Positions 23,001 through 31,379 of a stretch of 64,000 bases of DNA are shown one piece after another. Source of the DNA: Rugalucina vietnamica. Taxonomy: Eukaryota; Mollusca; Bivalvia; Lucinida; Lucinidae. Within the stretch, counting starts at the first letter, position 1; the number at the start of each line of letters is the position of its first letter. The position numbers were made by a program, and so were the translations under genes. The DNA lies in NCBI GenBank assembly GCA_964017185.1, contig OZ024872.1, positions 57,405,817 to 57,469,816 on the forward strand. The letters run 5' to 3'. The notes under the pieces are model-generated. The model saw nothing but the letters and a program-made list of their open reading frames with translations, did not search any database and was not told the DNA's origin.

Positions 23001-25645
23001 TGTTTGTTCGAAACATAGGTTGTGGACACACTGCTGACAATCAGTGTTTTAAAGCAAAAATAAGAAAAATACGTACATGCCTGTATCCCCAGTTTTACAA
23101 TATAGACATTTACACTTATGGCTGTCTGTATGAATAATGTCTTCAATTTAGTTGAATTATTGTAGGTCCATGCTAGAATTGCCAAAGTTTTGAGCTCACC
23201 AAGGCTGAAGGCTCACGGGTGAGCTTAAAGTATACCCATGCTTCGGCGTCCGTCCGTCGTCCACCATTTTCAAAGATCTTCTTCTCTGAAACTGCTTGGC
23301 CAATCAAAGCCAAATTTTATACAAAGCATCTGTAGGAAGGGGGAACCAATGAGTATAGAATAAATCCAGGTCACATGACCAAGATGGCCGCCATGCCCAT
23401 ATATGGAAAAAACCCTTCAAAATTCTTCTTCTCCGGAACCGATGGACCAATTTTAATGAAACTTGGCATGAAGTATTGATGACTCATGTACTACAAATCA
23501 TGACCCTGTGATGACCTTGACCTATTTTACGGCATTTTCAACATAGGTGGCCAATGCATTTGAATGGGGAAAACTTTTAGAAAGTCATTTAAAGTGATTG
23601 TCTTGCAGGAAATGGGCAGTAGGACTGAATATTAATGATTCTGAAAAAATTGGACCAAGGGGCTCATCTGCTGCCACCCCGGGGCATTATACATGTATAT
23701 TATCATAATATTCAAACATCTTCTCCTCTGAAACAGCTTGGCCAATCAAAGCTAGATTTTATGTGAAGCATCTATATAGAATGGGGGAACCAGTGTGTAT
23801 ATAGAATGGGGGAACCAGTGTGTATATTAATAATCTAGGTCACATGACCAAGATGGCCACCATGCCCATGTATGGTAAAAACCCTTCAAAAATCTTCTCT
23901 GAAACCAGTAGATTTCAAAGAAACTTGGCGTGAAGCATTCATGGCTAAAGTACTACAATGTATATATAAATCATGACCCTGTGATGACCTTGACCCAGTT
24001 TATGGCAAGGTCAACATGGGTTGCCCATGCTTTTGAATGGGGGAAAACTGTTAAAATGTTTGAAGGGAAAAGCCAGCAGGAAATTTGCAAATGGACAGAA
24101 TATTGATTATTCTGAAAAAAAGAAAATGGCCCAAAGGGCTTCATCTGTCCCTGCACAGGGGTTAAATACCATAATATTCAAACATGTTTATTGGTATATG
24201 CAGCAAATCTCAGGTGAGCGTTTACAGGACCATCGGTCGTCTGGTTAAATATTTTATCGAGCTAACAGTCAAAAATAATGTATGCCACTATGATAATTAA
24301 ATTAAGTGGGGTGTAAGTGGGTCCAAATGACTAATAATTTGCTAAGCCTTTCGAAAATCAGATATATTTTAGTGTCAACAACATAGTTGCAGATCAGTAT
24401 AATCAGCATTCTGTTTTCAGAAAATGTTTATAGTGCCAGCATATACAGAAGCCCAGAAGAACATTCCATTTGCAAGAGTTAACCATAATAAATATATGGT
24501 TACAGATAAGAAAGCATACATAGGCAAGTTTATTACTGTATTTCTACCATGTATTTGGAGGAGGGATGTATTTGTACTGTGTTTTGGGGGGGATCAAAAG
24601 TTATGTGGTTAGGGTCTGCAATGTTTACCTGCATCAGAAAGACCCATTACATACTGTGTACATCCTCTTATCTCAATAACCGCACTTTACCCCCATTTTT
24701 CTACTTTTTGGGGGTAAAGTGCGGTGTCCACTTATGCTGTAATACCTGCTGTGATTATATACAGCTTATCAGTGTTGAACTGCCGCTCCTGGTTAATTAT
24801 GCAAGGAATGGTCAGATATACTGTAATCTGATACCTAGAATTCCAGGTATTTTACAGTACAAAGTAAACCAAAAAATAAATGTTTGTTCATTTTTCATGA
24901 AAGTACAATTTAATCAAAATAATTGAAATAATCATAAAAAGTTAAGTGACATTACATTTTCAATGGTCTAAATCGGTTCCGTATTAAGGGTTTTGTATGG
25001 TCATTTGTACATGCTGATCAGAGCAGATGTTCCTTACCTTGAATTTCTTATCAAAGGATGCTGAACTAAAATTACCCCTGCTAATTGGTTTTACTGCCTT
25101 TTGCACCATGGGTGTCTAATGACCAAAGTGGATTTTTGGAGTTAAGAGAATGTACACACTATGAAAAGTTTCTTTCTCCCAGTACTTCCTTGTCTGGAAT
25201 TTTAGTTTGTTTAACTGGCATGATTTACTTGTACCAGCATTTGTAAACCTGATCATTGCACAGGCAAGGTGATAAACATGGTTATATTTTATGCCTAGAA
25301 AGTACCTTGTATTTTCTTACAATTTTAAGCCTGCTGCTAGCAATTAGATGGGTTGTTTACAAGCTGAATTTGAATGCTGAAGACATGCTGTTGTTGTTGT
25401 TTTTAGGCCTATTTTGCCTTTCAGGAACGTCAAATTGGTCAGCCGACTATTTCCAATATACAGGGGGTATAGGACTAGTTGTAAGCCAGCCGAGAGGTGG
25501 TTCTGGTAACAGCACAGTGAATATAAGGCAGCAGCTGGCCGATGTGTTTGAGAGAGACTGGTACTCTGAGCATGCCTTCTACCTAGATCAGCTCAATGTC
25601 ACACAGAGTGCTGCAGCCCTGTCACATGGTCATACAGAGTTATAG
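9433..25645 (+). CDS. PLD3: PLD3-like phospholipase D family 5'-3' exonuclease (nine coding exons)
   Basis: Joining 9433-9638, 10434-10617, 15886-16006, 18766-18899, 19926-20126, 20560-20699, 22719-22905, 24421-24523 and 25425-25645 gives an open frame of 498 residues plus TAG, close to the length of vertebrate PLD3. The protein has a short cytoplasmic N-terminus, one membrane anchor (about 26-50, type II, no cleavable signal) and a luminal PLD fold. Catalytic motif 1 is HTKMWLID (H190, K192, D197) with GSANLDWRS. Motif 2 is NHNKYMVTD (H413, K415, D420) with GTSNWS. PLD3/PLD4 are endolysosomal single-strand 5'-3' exonucleases; that role is inferred from family identity. All introns are GT-AG except the last, which is GC-AG. 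An acceptor (TTTACTGTTTCAG) 37 nt before the ATG implies an upstream non-coding exon. PLD4 is the alternative name, since one invertebrate gene often matches both. Confidence 0.93.
10206..10312 (-). mobile_element. tRNA-derived SINE head in PLD3 intron 1
   Basis: The minus strand reads GTGGTGGCCTAGTGGCACAG (A box) and then CAGAGGTCTTGGGTTTGATACC (degenerate B box, 10270-10249 region). The arms are unpaired and it is non-functional as a tRNA. Confidence 0.5.
10434..10617 (+). CDS. PLD3: PLD3-like coding exon 2
   Basis: Acceptor TTTCTGTTTACAG, donor TTGGCAG|GTTGGT. Encodes residues 69-130, including [11 protein letters not shown] and the IASFYWSM strand of the first PLD half. The reading frame continues past the donor for about 40 codons before a stop, which is intron. 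Confidence 0.9.
10969..11063. repeat. 95-bp palindrome
   Basis: Arms of 39 bp (10969-11007 and 11025-11063) match with one mismatch around a 17-nt centre that is itself nearly palindromic. It lies in PLD3 intron 2 immediately before a tandem-core element and is probably a foldback MITE. Confidence 0.85.
11081..12553 (+). mobile_element. Tandem-core element, family B, copy 1
   Basis: Starts TTTAGCTCACCTGAGCC with a terminal hairpin (AGCTCACC / GGTGAGCT), then a short GTCCGTCC tract. About three copies of a roughly 460-bp unit follow, containing AACTTGGCATGAAGCATC, CATGACCAAGATGGC and TGACCTTGACCTATTTTA. It ends CAGGTGAGCGTTTACAGGAC and then CATTGGTCCTCTGGTTA. Other copies are at 23192, 38311 (minus) and 44654 (minus). 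Non-coding. Confidence 0.75.
12554..13020. other. PLD3 intron 2 sequence, nothing assigned
   Basis: A-rich sequence with short complementary runs and no gene. Overlapping ORFs on both strands near 12620-12990 have no recognisable motif. Confidence 0.5.
13021..13254. mobile_element. MITE family 1, TSD ATAT (well preserved)
   Basis: GAGCCGCCTCATGGGAAAAC at the left and GGTTTTCCCATGTGGCGGCT (+C) at the right form the TIRs. The inner hairpin CAGCTTCGCGGTTACCGCGA is intact. ATAT flanks both sides. It serves well as the family reference copy. Confidence 0.92.
13268..13869. repeat. 602-bp direct repeat, left copy
   Basis: Aligns without any length change to 15155-15756 at a constant offset of 1887 bp. 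It includes a stem-loop GCAAGGGC-CGAA-GCCCTTGC near 13455. The role is unknown and it does not begin TG or end CA. Confidence 0.9.
13870..15154. other. Spacer between the 602-bp repeats
   Basis: 1285 bp of AT-rich sequence within PLD3 intron 2. There is no ORF of note, no primer-binding site next to the left repeat and no clear polypurine tract before the right one. Confidence 0.6.
15155..15756. repeat. 602-bp direct repeat, right copy
   Basis: The partner of 13268-13869, apparently near identical. Either a segmental duplication or the terminal repeats of an unrecognised 2.5-kb non-coding element. Confidence 0.9.
15886..16006 (+). CDS. PLD3: PLD3-like coding exon 3
   Basis: Acceptor CTTGTTTTCTTACAG, donor AAATATG|GTAGGA. 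Encodes residues 131-170 plus one base: [20 protein letters not shown] followed by IVQSKP, the strand leading to the first HKD motif. Only 15 nt separate its 3' end from a long palindrome. Confidence 0.9.
16022..16206. repeat. 185-bp palindrome adjoining the exon 3 donor
   Basis: The left arm from 16022 (TCATATGGCAATTTTCATAT...CCCCGTATCAACC) pairs with the right arm ending at 16206. The centre GGGCCGAAGGCCC is a small stem-loop. The arms are about 85 bp with few mismatches. Probably a foldback transposable element. Confidence 0.85.
16466..16649. repeat. Two tandem 92-bp units, each with a 24-bp perfect palindrome
   Basis: Copies start at 16466 and 16558 (TTTGGGGTGTGATATGGGGG). Each contains CCATATCTCCCT followed directly by its reverse complement. 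Words such as GATATGG and TGATAC recur in the palindrome at 16022, so the two may belong to one element. Confidence 0.8.
16895..18416 (+). mobile_element. Tandem-core element, family C, copy 1
   Basis: Opens with the hairpin GTCTCCCCCCGAC...GTCGGGAGAC, then a GTCC/GTCT microsatellite (16941-17000). About nine degenerate copies of a roughly 155-bp unit follow (TTTCGTGTCCGCTNTATAAC ... GAACCATAACTCTTGCTT ... GGAGTTATTTCCCTTTGATT). It closes AAAGGGGGGAGACATCAG and ends ATTCTAG. The CTAG end and hairpin/microsatellite plan fit Helitron/Helentron derivatives. In PLD3 intron 3. Confidence 0.75.
18766..18899 (+). CDS. PLD3: PLD3-like coding exon 4 (first HKD motif)
   Basis: Acceptor TTTCATTTACAG, donor TTTACACAG|GTCAGA. 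Encodes residues 171-215 with H190, K192 and D197 of the catalytic motif and GSANLDWRS immediately after. A MITE begins 18 nt into the following intron. Confidence 0.93.
18918..19147. mobile_element. MITE family 1, TSD ATGT
   Basis: Inserted 18 nt downstream of the exon 4 donor. ATGT lies at 18914-18917 and 19148-19151. TIRs are GAGCCCCCTCGTGAGAAAAC and GGTTTTCCCATTGGGCGGCT. Confidence 0.85.
19191..19420. mobile_element. MITE family 1, inverted orientation, no clear TSD
   Basis: Starts GAGCCACCGCATGAGAAAAC with the inner hairpin first, so it is inverted relative to the copy at 18918. The flanks TGTT and ATAT do not match. Confidence 0.8.
19421..19925. other. PLD3 intron 4, remainder
   Basis: AT-rich intron sequence up to the acceptor TTTTTTACAG. 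No element recognised. Confidence 0.6.
19926..20126 (+). CDS. PLD3: PLD3-like coding exon 5
   Basis: Donor ATGTCT|GTAAGTATT. Encodes residues 216-282: [20 protein letters not shown] and then IFDAYWYL, the segment that follows motif 1 in PLD3. N-glycosylation sequons are present (for example NNTP is disfavoured, NGT is favourable), consistent with a luminal domain. Confidence 0.92.
20560..20699 (+). CDS. PLD3: PLD3-like coding exon 6
   Basis: Acceptor TTTTTTCAG, donor AAGATA|GTAAGT. Encodes residues 283-328 plus two bases: [15 protein letters not shown] and then [15 protein letters not shown], which starts the second PLD half. Read without splicing it would hit TAG at the junction. Confidence 0.9.
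20881..21817 (+). mobile_element. Tandem-core element, family D, copy 1
   Basis: Starts TTTAGCTCGCCTGTACGAAA with a hairpin around GTACGAAAGTAC, then a GGCGTC-rich tract (20929-20957). About four copies of a roughly 190-bp unit follow (TATATCTCTTGAAGTTGTTG, TACTTTGCATGTTGGTAG, CCTTGAGGTCAAGGTCAC). It ends CAGGCGAGCTACGCTGTC...AGCTCTTATT. In PLD3 intron 6. Confidence 0.75.
22030..22263. mobile_element. MITE family 1, inverted orientation, TSD TTGT
   Basis: Starts GAGCCGCCTCAATAGTTAAC, hairpin next, asymmetric segment last. TTGT flanks both ends. The adjacent 21818-22029 is unassigned intron. Confidence 0.85.
22450..22685. mobile_element. MITE family 1 next to the exon 7 acceptor
   Basis: GAGCCGCTGCATGAGATAAA to GTTTTCTGATGCAATGGCTC, 33 nt before the acceptor AATTTCAG. 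TSD not preserved (ATTT versus AGTT). The branch point of intron 6 may lie inside this element. Confidence 0.8.
22719..22905 (+). CDS. PLD3: PLD3-like coding exon 7
   Basis: Acceptor TTTTATATAATTTCAG, donor GAAGTG|GTGAGTG. Encodes residues 329-391: [20 protein letters not shown] and then [11 protein letters not shown], the PLD3 segment preceding motif 2. NHT is a sequon. Confidence 0.92.
22946..23105. mobile_element. MITE family 2, decayed copy
   Basis: Recognisable only by GAAACATAGGTTGTGGACAC, GCAAAAATAAGAAAAATACG and TGTATCCCCAGTTTTACAAT in the same order as in the better copies. In PLD3 intron 7. Confidence 0.45.
23192..24247 (+). mobile_element. Tandem-core element, family B, copy 2
   Basis: Starts GAGCTCACCAAGGCTGAAGG with a GTCCGTCC tract, has about two core units plus a local 28-bp duplication near 23780-23830, and ends CAGGTGAGCGTTTACAGGAC and then CTGGTTA. 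Fills most of PLD3 intron 7. Confidence 0.75.
24421..24523 (+). CDS. PLD3: PLD3-like coding exon 8 (second HKD motif)
   Basis: Acceptor CTGTTTTCAG. Encodes residues 392-425 plus one base, with H413, K415 and D420. The only junction that keeps the GTSN motif uses ATAG|GCAAGT, a GC donor with otherwise perfect consensus. No usable GT lies at the right phase. Confidence 0.9.
24680..24724. repeat. Perfect 15-bp stem hairpin in the GC-AG intron
   Basis: CCGCACTTTACCCCC (24680-24694) and its exact reverse complement (24710-24724) are separated by 15 T-rich bases. The function is unknown; it may be a tiny foldback relic. Confidence 0.85.
25425..25645 (+). CDS. PLD3: PLD3-like coding exon 9 (C-terminus)
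   Basis: Acceptor TTTTGCCTTTCAG. Starts by completing Gly426 and continues [14 protein letters not shown] and, near the end, [14 protein letters not shown], then stops at TAG after a short C-terminal tail. No canonical AATAAA is obvious in the next 200 bp. Confidence 0.92.
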
Positions 25646-25840
25646 CGAAAATTTATGAAGGATTCTAGAAATTCCAGAAACAGTTCAACCTCCTTATAAC
25701 ACACATCAGTATAGTTAGTTTTCAGTATAACACCGCAATGTCTTGGCTCCCTCAATAATTATTTTGCTTTTATATCTGTTGTAAATAACCACATTATAAT
25801 GCGGTTTCTCTTATAACATGGTCCTTTCCATTGACCCAAA

Positions 25841-26122
25841 CCATTACAAAAACTTGCCCATGCAATATACAGATTTTTTTTTTTTCAGAGGAAAAAAATG
25901 AAAAATCCATTGGAAAAATTATGATTTTTTTAACATTTTAGCTCAAAACATACAATGTGGGTGCACGTTAGAACTGCCTCGCCAAGGCAGTTCTAACAAG
26001 TACCCACAATGTATGTTATGGATCAAAAATAAGACAATTAGCTATACCCCTGCGAATCCCAGTTTTTCAGTATAAAAGCGGGGTTTGTGGGCTTATACAT
26101 TTCATGGATGTTTTCCTGATCC
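25841..26122. mobile_element. MITE family 2, copy b
   Basis: Central palindrome AGAACTGCC...GGCAGTTCT within ACAATGTGGGTGC / GTACCCACAATGT, and flanking AAAAATAAG and TATAAAAGCGGGGTTTG segments as in copy a. Confidence 0.7.
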
Positions 26123-27011
26123 ATAGCGTTATAATCAGTTTGACCGGTATGGTATACAGGGTAAATTTAGGATCCAGATAAGTTTTGTAGCCGGGCAATG
26201 AGAATATGTGTCTTTAAAACCCATGCCAGCAATTATTCCTGAATAGGTTGTTGTATGTCTTTTAGCCGAGACGTTTTCTTGTGCCTTGGTTCATTTATTT
26301 CAATTATTTTGGAATACTAAGACAGCAAAATAATCATCCTATTGTACAAACAGCTTGCAATATACTTGTATTAGAAAAGAAGGTTTTCTGATTTTTGCAA
26401 TTAAGAGATTACCATTTTCATTTCAGCATTTCATTATGATAAAAAATTACAGTCACCTTGCTACAACAAAGGTTTGATCTTCAGTTACAAAAAAAAAAAA
26501 AAAAAATCAGTTAAATTGTGGTTGCCTCTTATTTAATATGGTTCTAAAGAAACCAATAGCATTTAATTTAAGGAAAAGATATTAACAATTAAGTAATGTT
26601 ATAATCTATGTGATACTTATCAAAAATATCCCTCTTTTAAGTGATGTATCTGGTGCATATAGTTTGGGCTCTATCTTTAGAGACTATGGGGGGATCGCCC
26701 ATGATATCCTTTGGTATAGGTTTTGTTAATCCCTCATATATGCATCTGAACATCCTCCTGTGAAAATTGTATTCTTGCTTCAATGATTTTCATTTTAACT
26801 CAGGTTAAGATAAGCATTTAATTGCCCGTTGTTATATTGTTACTTTTGTTATTGTTATTCGTAGCCTTAATACTCAATACATATGAGCAGAGATAGAACA
26901 CACTGGTTACCCACAGACAGCAAACACAACTGAGAATTACCAACACTGATGAAATCTATAAGCACCATCAGAGAGTAAATATACCTGTTTTAGAACAATA
27001 TTCTATGGATT
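26123..27011. other. No gene recognised
   Basis: AT-rich sequence downstream of PLD3 with an A-run at about 26491-26508. No ORF or repeat assignment can be supported. Confidence 0.5.
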
Positions 27012-28208
27012 ATTTTAGCTCGCCTGTACAAAGTACTGAATGGGCTATTGCACTCACCCCAAAGTCTGCATTGGTGTTGCTCAAATGTATAAGTTAAAGT
27101 TTTTATAAGTCTATATCTCTTGAACATGAGATAACTGTCATGCACTTTGAAATTTTTTGTTTAAGTTTTTGGTTTAAGTTTTTTGAAGTCTAAATCTGTA
27201 ACACATATAGGGACCTAGTTGATACTATGCCTCTGGTAAGTTATATTGAACGGAAGTTTTATGCTGTACAATGGACTCAGAAATTTTGTTAAAGTTTTAG
27301 AAGTCTATAACTCTTGAACATGTAAATGGATTAAGTTTTTAAGATATTGGTCTGAAGTTTTATGCTGTACTATCCTAACCCACCTTAATGACCTTGAGGT
27401 CAAGTTCAAGGACTTTGAAATTTTTTGTTTAAGATTGTGGTGAAAATTTCTATAACTCACCTTCTGTGTATGTATAGCGGGTTAGGGTATTTCCGAACAG
27501 CTAAGGTATAATTTCTGTAAACACTGAAAATGCAAAGATCTTTGCCTTACTTTATGTCAACTGAAAGAAAGTCCATTGCCAAACATTCATGGCATATCAT
27601 GAATGGTTCAATTATTCACCCATAGCTATCATGTGACTTCAAGTTATTAGACCTTCGCCGGGTATTTCCAAACAAGCCAGGTCATCCAAACAAACAGACC
27701 GTCTAATTCTTAGTGGCTGTTAATTTGTAAAAATAGACAAAGACATAAAATTATAAACGAGTGCTTAGGTCTGATGACAAGTGGCCTTATGCACGTGCTT
27801 ATAGTATGGGCGGCATGTGCACAAGCGTGACTAACATTGTTTAAATAAAATTTACAAGATATTCACTCTCTGTAGCAGCAGCCGACACACGCCAGAGAGA
27901 ATGGAAGGGACATTTAAAACATCCTTTGCAAATAAAAGTTTGATGTACCAAGCGCTGAGCTGGGGCAAGAAGTTGATAAAAATTGTTTGGTAATTTACGG
28001 CTTTTTGGAATTGACAGACCTGCTCTATATGGATCTAGTTGATACTATGCCTGTTGATATTAGTTATTGATTTGAAGTTTTATGCTTTGCCATCACAACC
28101 CATATAAGTGACCTTGAGGTCAAGGTCATGGACTTTCAAATTAAATTTTGATAGTTTTAGAGGCAAAACACCATTCAGGCAAGCTAAGCTGACGGCAAAA
28201 GCTATAAT
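27012..28208 (+). mobile_element. Tandem-core element, family D, copy 2, interrupted
   Basis: TTTTAGCTCGCCTGTACAAA at the left and CAGGCAAGCTAAGCTGACGG at the right match copy 1. Between about 27450 and 28020 lies some 570 bp of unrelated sequence without visible TIRs, after which core sequence (GATCTAGTTGATACTATGCC) resumes. Confidence 0.6.
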
Positions 28209-28309
28209 TATCCATGGCAAGTTGTTCCCAGACATGTATTTGCATCATACAGCCTTTTATTTATTGTTTATTCTTGGTTGTTTTGATTATCTGTAGATAA
28301 CTTGTGTGT

Positions 28310-28519
28310 AGGAGAAAGCCTGTCTTTATAGAATGCCTGACCAGATCTATAACTAACCTGACTGTACAACTAAAGAACCAGGCTTCATATAGACAGTAGA
28401 TTTATGAAGAAGTGTTATTGTAGCAAAGCATAGACACTGGTTGACTGCTTGATTTATGTGCAGCTGATCTGTGCCTTTTTTCGTGTGTGCAAAAGGCATT
28501 TTCTTGTGACATAGCTCAT
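28310..28519. mobile_element. MITE family 1, strongly decayed
   Basis: Landmarks remain in order: ACTGTACAAC, TGTGCAGCTGATCTGTGCCT and TTTTCTTGTGACATAGCTC. TIRs are eroded. Confidence 0.5.
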
Positions 28520-29865
28520 ATGTACATTATTTATTAATGTAAAGTTGTTTTTTAATTTATAAAGTCCCTTATGTTGATACTATTTTTCCTTCATGTTAGT
28601 TCAATGGGAATGTTCTACTTGATACTGTACATGATTATTAAAGGAGTTCATTTGTTGTTCATTACATCACATGTAAATGTCATTTATAGCGACGCAACGT
28701 GTCGCTCTTATGGTAGTAGTGTGGTAAAAATGTTCTGTTCTATTCTGTTCTAGATACATTGATAGAAAAAAATCTTTCGTCAACAGGAACCGGAATTTGG
28801 CAGTAGCGGCTAGCAACAATTATTCACGTTGAAACATTAGAAATGTTGTGTTGACAAAATTTTTTCGACTGCGGCTTCCCTAAATGGACAAATTAAACAA
28901 AAATACTTACTCAAGATCTGTCTTTTTTGTTCCCGATAGATCATGACAACATGACGTGACAGTTTTCTTTAGTATGACGTCACATGGTTGCGTTCGGTTA
29001 ACTGAACTATACACCACTGTCGTCACACTGAGTGGGGAAGGCTCGTATGAAACAAAACGATCTCCCTTATTTTGGAATGGTCTATCCTCAGAAAAACTGA
29101 ATAATTTCATGAATTTTATGGCTCCCTTGTGTCTCCCTGATCATCTGGGAGAGGTCCTACTCGTGGGGGGCCTAACTGCCTGCTCCCTGAAAAGAAAAAT
29201 GACTTTTCCCAGCTCTCTAAATTGTTTTCCTAATATCCCTGTCTTCTGCTCCCTAGTGTCTAATTAGACAATTTAGTGTCCCTAAATACCCAAACGTTTA
29301 TGCTTGCTACCCAGATCTCTGAAAATAAATGGGCCTTCTCCCCAGATCCTCAAAACACCCGACAAGGCCCCAAGATGAGGAACATATTAATCAGCTTTTA
29401 AAATTATTGGCGCAACAGGGGCACAGCGTCGCGCCAAAGGTGGTGCCTTATTTCATATCATAAACATTATTGGAGAAGATATTTTGGCACAGTAGACGTT
29501 ATGGGAATAGATGTTATGGAAGTAGAGATTTTGGGAACAGACATTTTAGCACTACTCCAGTGCGCTGAACTCAGTGCGAAAGGTTGGGAATGCGAACCCC
29601 ACTATATCTGAGCCCTCCCACATTCCCATAGTACTGGTTACAAGTCTGTCCAGACATGAATGAAAATTGTTGTTCAGGATATTAAGCCACAATACAAGCA
29701 CTGTTTTTGTTCTTAACATAGTCATGAATTCTTATAACAAATGTTCATTTCTAAAGCAATAGAATTGATAATTCACGGTGCTAATATTTTAACTTTCTGT
29801 TTGTATGGAATGTTAACTATTTATAATGTGCATTTAATTTTGGAACAACCTTTGTTAGAAATTCA
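28520..29865. other. Mostly unassigned; possible SINE remnant at 29560-29690
   Basis: A GCGACGCAACGTGTCGC stem lies near 28689. A minus-strand GGTTCGCATTCC near 29590 resembles a B box. The 103-codon ORF at 28956-29267 shows no known motif and I do not call it a gene. Confidence 0.4.
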
Positions 29866-30880
29866 TATTATACTACAGCTCCATTTCATAAGTTTCGTAC
29901 ATACCGATTTGTTTCATAAGTAATGGCATAGCAGTACCCGTACTTGAAGCATGGCCAAATTTTATTGGGTGTTTGTAGATTTGAACGGATTTCGCTAAGT
30001 CAATCCTAATAAGTAGAATTATTCACTGATTGTAACAATTCAGATTTTGATCGATTTATAAATAGATAATAACACATTAAATATGATAAACGAAATAACA
30101 TAACTTCTGTGACACAAATATCAATGTTAAAATTGATTTCTCACATTACAGGAAAGTTTGAACTAAAACTTTATGATTCCAATAAAATGACAGAGCGTCC
30201 CGGAGACTACACCTTACATAATATTTGGTCTACCCTATGTACAGTCGAGGTCATTGAAGCTTGAAATCTTGCATCCTACAAGACTACCTTACCTTGTATG
30301 GACTGTCGTTTCGCCATTTTGTGTCCCAGTACCTTTTCGAGCAGCTTTCTTTGAAACGAATAATTTTATTCAACTGTTTGACCAGTGTTATTTGTAAAAA
30401 CAAACAGTTGTATGTGTAATTATGTAACAAATGCTGACTGATTGTATAATTTGGTGTACCATGGCTATTTGGGTGCAATATTTCAAGCTTCAATAAACTT
30501 GAATATACACAGGGTAGACCAAATATTATGTTAGGTGTAGTATGACGGGTGATATGCCAATTCAACGACATATTTTGGTTAAAAACTTTCTTAAGTGTAT
30601 GAAATCAATGTTAAAGTTGATATTTGTATCCCTGAAGTTATGATATTTTGCTTGTCATTTTAATGTGTTACAATCGATACATCAATCGATTAAAATCTAA
30701 AATGTTACGATCAGTGAATTGTTGTATGTATAAAGTTTGACATAACGAAATCCATTCAAATCTGCAAACACCCAATAACATTTGGCCAAGCTTCAAGTAC
30801 TGGTACTGCTATGCCATTACTTATGAAACAAATCGCTATGTACTAAACTTTTGAAACGCAGCTGTATAATAATTGTATTT
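29866..30880. mobile_element. 1-kb imperfect inverted-repeat (foldback) element
   Basis: The left arm (about 29866-30275) and right arm (about 30470-30880) are reverse complements over most of their length. For example, TTACTTATGAAACAAATCG, AAATCCATTCAAATCTGCAA and AGGGTAGACCAAATATT appear on the right in the order expected from the left. About 195 bp lie between the arms. No transposase ORF. Confidence 0.75.
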
Positions 30881-31040
30881 TGTACATTTACATACATGTA
30901 TGTTCAATATGTCAGATCATTGATTTTATAACAGCTAGTGCTCAACCAATGTGCCTTTGACCTTGATCAGGGCCCAATGGCATGAAATGATCAGAAAGCA
31001 TGATCATCAAGAAGATATGCTTCTTTTTTCTGTGCTGAAT

Positions 31041-31250
31041 GAGCTGCATCACCAAAAACCTGTCTTCAGTGTTTCTGACATGTACAACACAATTTGCCAG
31101 TTAGACATGAAAGAAGACTAGAAGCTTAAAATTTTGGATTTAAGAAGAAGTAGGATTGTACTGTCAGAGAAACAAACACATGGGTGCTGTTCAGCTCTGC
31201 CTCATTGTTTTCACATAATGTAAAAAGCAGGTTTTCTCATGAAAGTCTAG
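31041..31250. mobile_element. MITE family 1, decayed
   Basis: GAGCTGCATCACCAAAAACC, AGAAGCTTAAAATTTTGGAT and CAGGTTTTCTCATGAAAGTC occur in family order. The inner hairpin is largely lost. Confidence 0.6.
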
Positions 31251-31379
31251 TATGCTCATGATGCACATTATTTCTGATGATGAAAAGACAACAATTTTGG
31301 ATAGCTGAAATTTGGCTTTAAATTACATTTTATTTCTTTGACATCCAGCAAAACTACTTAAACTACTAATTTTGTGTTA

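Noticed and set aside
28956-29267. 103-codon ORF as a gene
   Set aside because: No motif, no splice context, no similarity I recognise, and a comparable ORF on the opposite strand.
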